From the NCBI GenBank assembly GCA_947496465.1, contig CANMCX010000014.1, positions 31,084 to 95,083 of the forward strand: DNA of 64,000 nucleotides, in the 5' to 3' direction. The notes beneath the pieces are model-generated. The model ran no database searches. It had not been told where the DNA came from and saw only the letters and a program-made list of their open reading frames with translations. This stretch comes from Marinifilum_A sediminis (GTDB lineage: Bacteria > Bacteroidota > Bacteroidia > Bacteroidales > Marinifilaceae). Of the stretch, positions 62,914-64,000 are shown piece after piece (position 1 is the stretch's first letter; each line of letters begins with the position of its first letter). The translations under genes and the position numbers were made by a program.

Positions 62914-63443
62914 TAAGCGGGACACATAAAGGTAGAAGGATAACTCCGGATAAAAGTTTCAAGGCACGACCTACAACCGATTTTGCCAAAGAAAATCTAT
63001 TTAATGTTTTGAATAACATGATAGATTTCGAAGATTTAAGCGTATTAGACCTATTTGGAGGTACAGGTGGTATTAGTTATGAATTTGCATCGAGAGGTGC
63101 AGAAAAAATAATTTGTGTAGAAAAAAATCATCGCCACTTTGCATTCATTCAAAAAACGATTGAAGAACTAAAGTTTGAACAAATACTTCCTATTAAATCC
63201 GATGTTTTTCGCTTTGTAAAATCCTGTCGTCAGAAATTTGATATGGTTTTTGCAGATCCTCCATTCGATATGAAAGGTATAGATAGTATCCCAAATTCTA
63301 TTCTGGAAAAAGAATTATTAACTGAAAATGGTCTTTTAATTGTTGAACATGGTTCAGCAAATGACTTCTCAGCACATCCATCTTTTTTTGAAAAAAGAAC
63401 CTATGGGAGTGTGAATTTTAGTTTCTTTAAGTTAAAGAAGTAG
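62904..63443 (+). CDS. rsmD: 16S rRNA (guanine(966)-N2)-methyltransferase RsmD
   Basis: RsmD methylates G966 of 16S rRNA. The start is GTG at 62904, overlapping the end of the DUF3822 gene; MRIVSGTHKGRRI is the canonical N-terminus. Motifs: RPTTDFAKENLFNVL near 22-36, LDLFGGTGGISYEFASRGA near 49-67 for SAM, and the catalytic FADPPF near 115-120. Length 179 is normal. Confidence 0.94.
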   Translation: MRIVSGTHKGRRITPDKSFKARPTTDFAKENLFNVLNNMIDFEDLSVLDLFGGTGGISYEFASRGAEKIICVEKNHRHFAFIQKTIEELKFEQILPIKSDVFRFVKSCRQKFDMVFADPPFDMKGIDSIPNSILEKELLTENGLLIVEHGSANDFSAHPSFFEKRTYGSVNFSFFKLKK

Positions 63444-63556
63444 CAAGTTGAATACCCTGTAAAAAAAAAGCATTTTTTTTACTTGTCGTAACATCCTCAA
63501 AACCGCTATATTACTGACTTAAGCTAATATTTCACTCAAAAAAACACACTTAGATA

Positions 63557-63586
63557 TTGCAAGTCAAAAAACTTGCATTATCTTTG
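63557..63586 (+). promoter_or_regulatory. Promoter of the tRNA-Asp array
   Basis: TTG at 63557-63559, 19 bp spacer, TATCTTTG at 63579-63586: a near-perfect Bacteroidota promoter. Between the boxes TGCAAGT (63558-63564) and ACTTGCA (63571-63577) form an inverted repeat. The first tRNA begins 20 bp after the box. Confidence 0.75.
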
Positions 63587-63606
63587 CATCGCTATCAAAA
63601 AAACAA

Positions 63607-63680
63607 GGTCTGGTAGTTCAGTTGGTTAGAATACATGCCTGTCACGCATGGGGTCGCGAGTTCGAGTCTCGTCCAGACCG
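63607..63680 (+). tRNA. tRNA-Asp (GTC), copy 1
   Basis: The acceptor arms GGTCTGG/CCAGACC pair fully. The anticodon stem CATGC/GCATG encloses the loop CTGTCAC with anticodon GTC, and the T-loop TTCGAGT is standard. CCA is not encoded (CTA follows the discriminator G). Confidence 0.95.
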
Positions 63681-63716
63681 CTAAGAAGAAAAACGTTCTT
63701 TACATTATTATTTTTT

Positions 63717-63790
63717 GGTCCGGTAGTTCAGTTGGTTAGAATACATGCCTGTCACGCATGGGGTCGCGAGTTCGAGTCTCGTCCGGACCG
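63717..63790 (+). tRNA. tRNA-Asp (GTC), copy 2
   Basis: Same as copy 1 except the acceptor stem is GGTCCGG/CCGGACC, a compensated U-A to C-G pair. CCA is encoded directly after the discriminator (63791-63793). Confidence 0.95.
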
Positions 63791-63819
63791 CCAAAAAAGA
63801 AAAGTATTTATATTATTTT

Positions 63820-63893
63820 GGTCTGGTAGTTCAGTTGGTTAGAATACATGCCTGTCACGCATGGGGTCGCGAGTTCGAGTCTCGTCCAGACCG
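63820..63893 (+). tRNA. tRNA-Asp (GTC), copy 3
   Basis: Sequence identical to copy 1 (acceptor GGTCTGG/CCAGACC); CCA is encoded at 63894-63896. Confidence 0.95.
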
Positions 63894-63928
63894 CCAACAA
63901 AGATTAAGTTCTTTACATTATTATTTTT

Positions 63929-64000
63929 GGTCCGGTAGTTCAGTTGGTTAGAATACATGCCTGTCACGCATGGGGTCGCGAGTTCGAGTCTCGTCCGGAC
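63929..64000 (+). tRNA. tRNA-Asp (GTC), copy 4, cut by window edge
   Basis: Acceptor GGTCCGG as in copy 2. The window ends at ...CCGGAC, so the final two bases of the gene are missing and CCA cannot be judged. Spacer 3 (63894-63928) resembles spacer 1, which supports duplication of a two-gene unit. Confidence 0.9.

Noticed and set aside
63648..63951. Open frames across the tRNA genes
   Set aside because: They are translations of tRNA-Asp repeats (VVQLVRIHACHAWGREF repeated) and not proteins.

Overview
The window is a chromosomal segment of an AT-rich Bacteroidota bacterium, most likely a marine Marinilabiliales/Bacteroidales-type lineage (genus not determinable here). The evidence is the recurrent phylum-specific promoter box TAnnTTTG, almost no Shine-Dalgarno signals, and typical families: M56/TonB fusions, SiaB/SiaC-type regulators, DUF3788, DUF3822, retropepsin-PDZ lipoproteins and lipoproteins with short LXXC-type signals. 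No phage, IS element, integrase or CRISPR array was found. The segment looks like core chromosome with a few duplicated or accessory loci.

Layout. 1-1759 (minus): citrate lyase citD-citE-citF, with citF running off the left edge. 1760-2696: long gene-free stretch with a predicted small RNA. 2697-8444 (minus): ADP-dependent sugar kinase, SPFH protein and ClpB. 8728-9954 (plus): OsmC and a secreted thiol peroxidase-like protein. 9992-12359 (minus): AraC regulator and a GH47 mannosidase lipoprotein. 12591-15659 (minus): a 1022-residue ABC exporter, whose paralogue lies at 36592-39654. 15660-16833: no protein gene, but one promoter-leader-terminator cassette followed by four more in exact 184-bp tandem repeat. 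This is the strongest candidate for an undescribed system here. 16834-21969 (minus): six-gene envelope/unknown cluster. 22284-28735: FKBP lipoprotein and two BlaI/M56 regulator-sensor pairs enclosing thioredoxin and Tag. 28887-34932: membrane protein, BamA-like barrel, MATE pump and S9 peptidase. 35172-39654: two envelope proteins plus the second ABC exporter. 39712-44552: SiaC/SiaB pair, RNA methyltransferase, S41 protease and Hpt protein. 44597-50724 (minus): guaA, C1 peptidase, and the rpsA-STAS-rnz unit. 51054-58625 (plus): PhnA-like protein, then nucleotide-sugar genes ugd-uxs-rfbA-rfbC-rfbD and a phosphohexomutase. 58671-63443: response-regulator/PP2C protein, SF1 helicase, membrane protein, DUF3822 and rsmD. 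63607-64000: four tandem tRNA-Asp genes, the last cut by the window edge.

How the genes fit together. A probable partner-switching network is spread over the window: kinase SiaB-like and its substrate SiaC-like protein (39712-40655), a stand-alone STAS protein (48542) and an Asp-receiver/PP2C phosphatase (58671). Two BlaI repressors each overlap the start of the next gene's unit and have palindromic operators over their promoters. Their partner M56 proteases carry TonB-type C-terminal domains. The sugar cluster would make UDP-GlcA, UDP-Xyl and dTDP-rhamnose, but rfbB is not in the window.

Several starts were moved inward from the longest open frame (GH47, LAS-like peptidase, Tag, MATE, S41, GuaA, PhnA-like, RfbC and the 61412 protein), using signal peptides, conserved N-termini or promoter position. 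Promoters, terminators and RNA ends are read by eye and are predictions.
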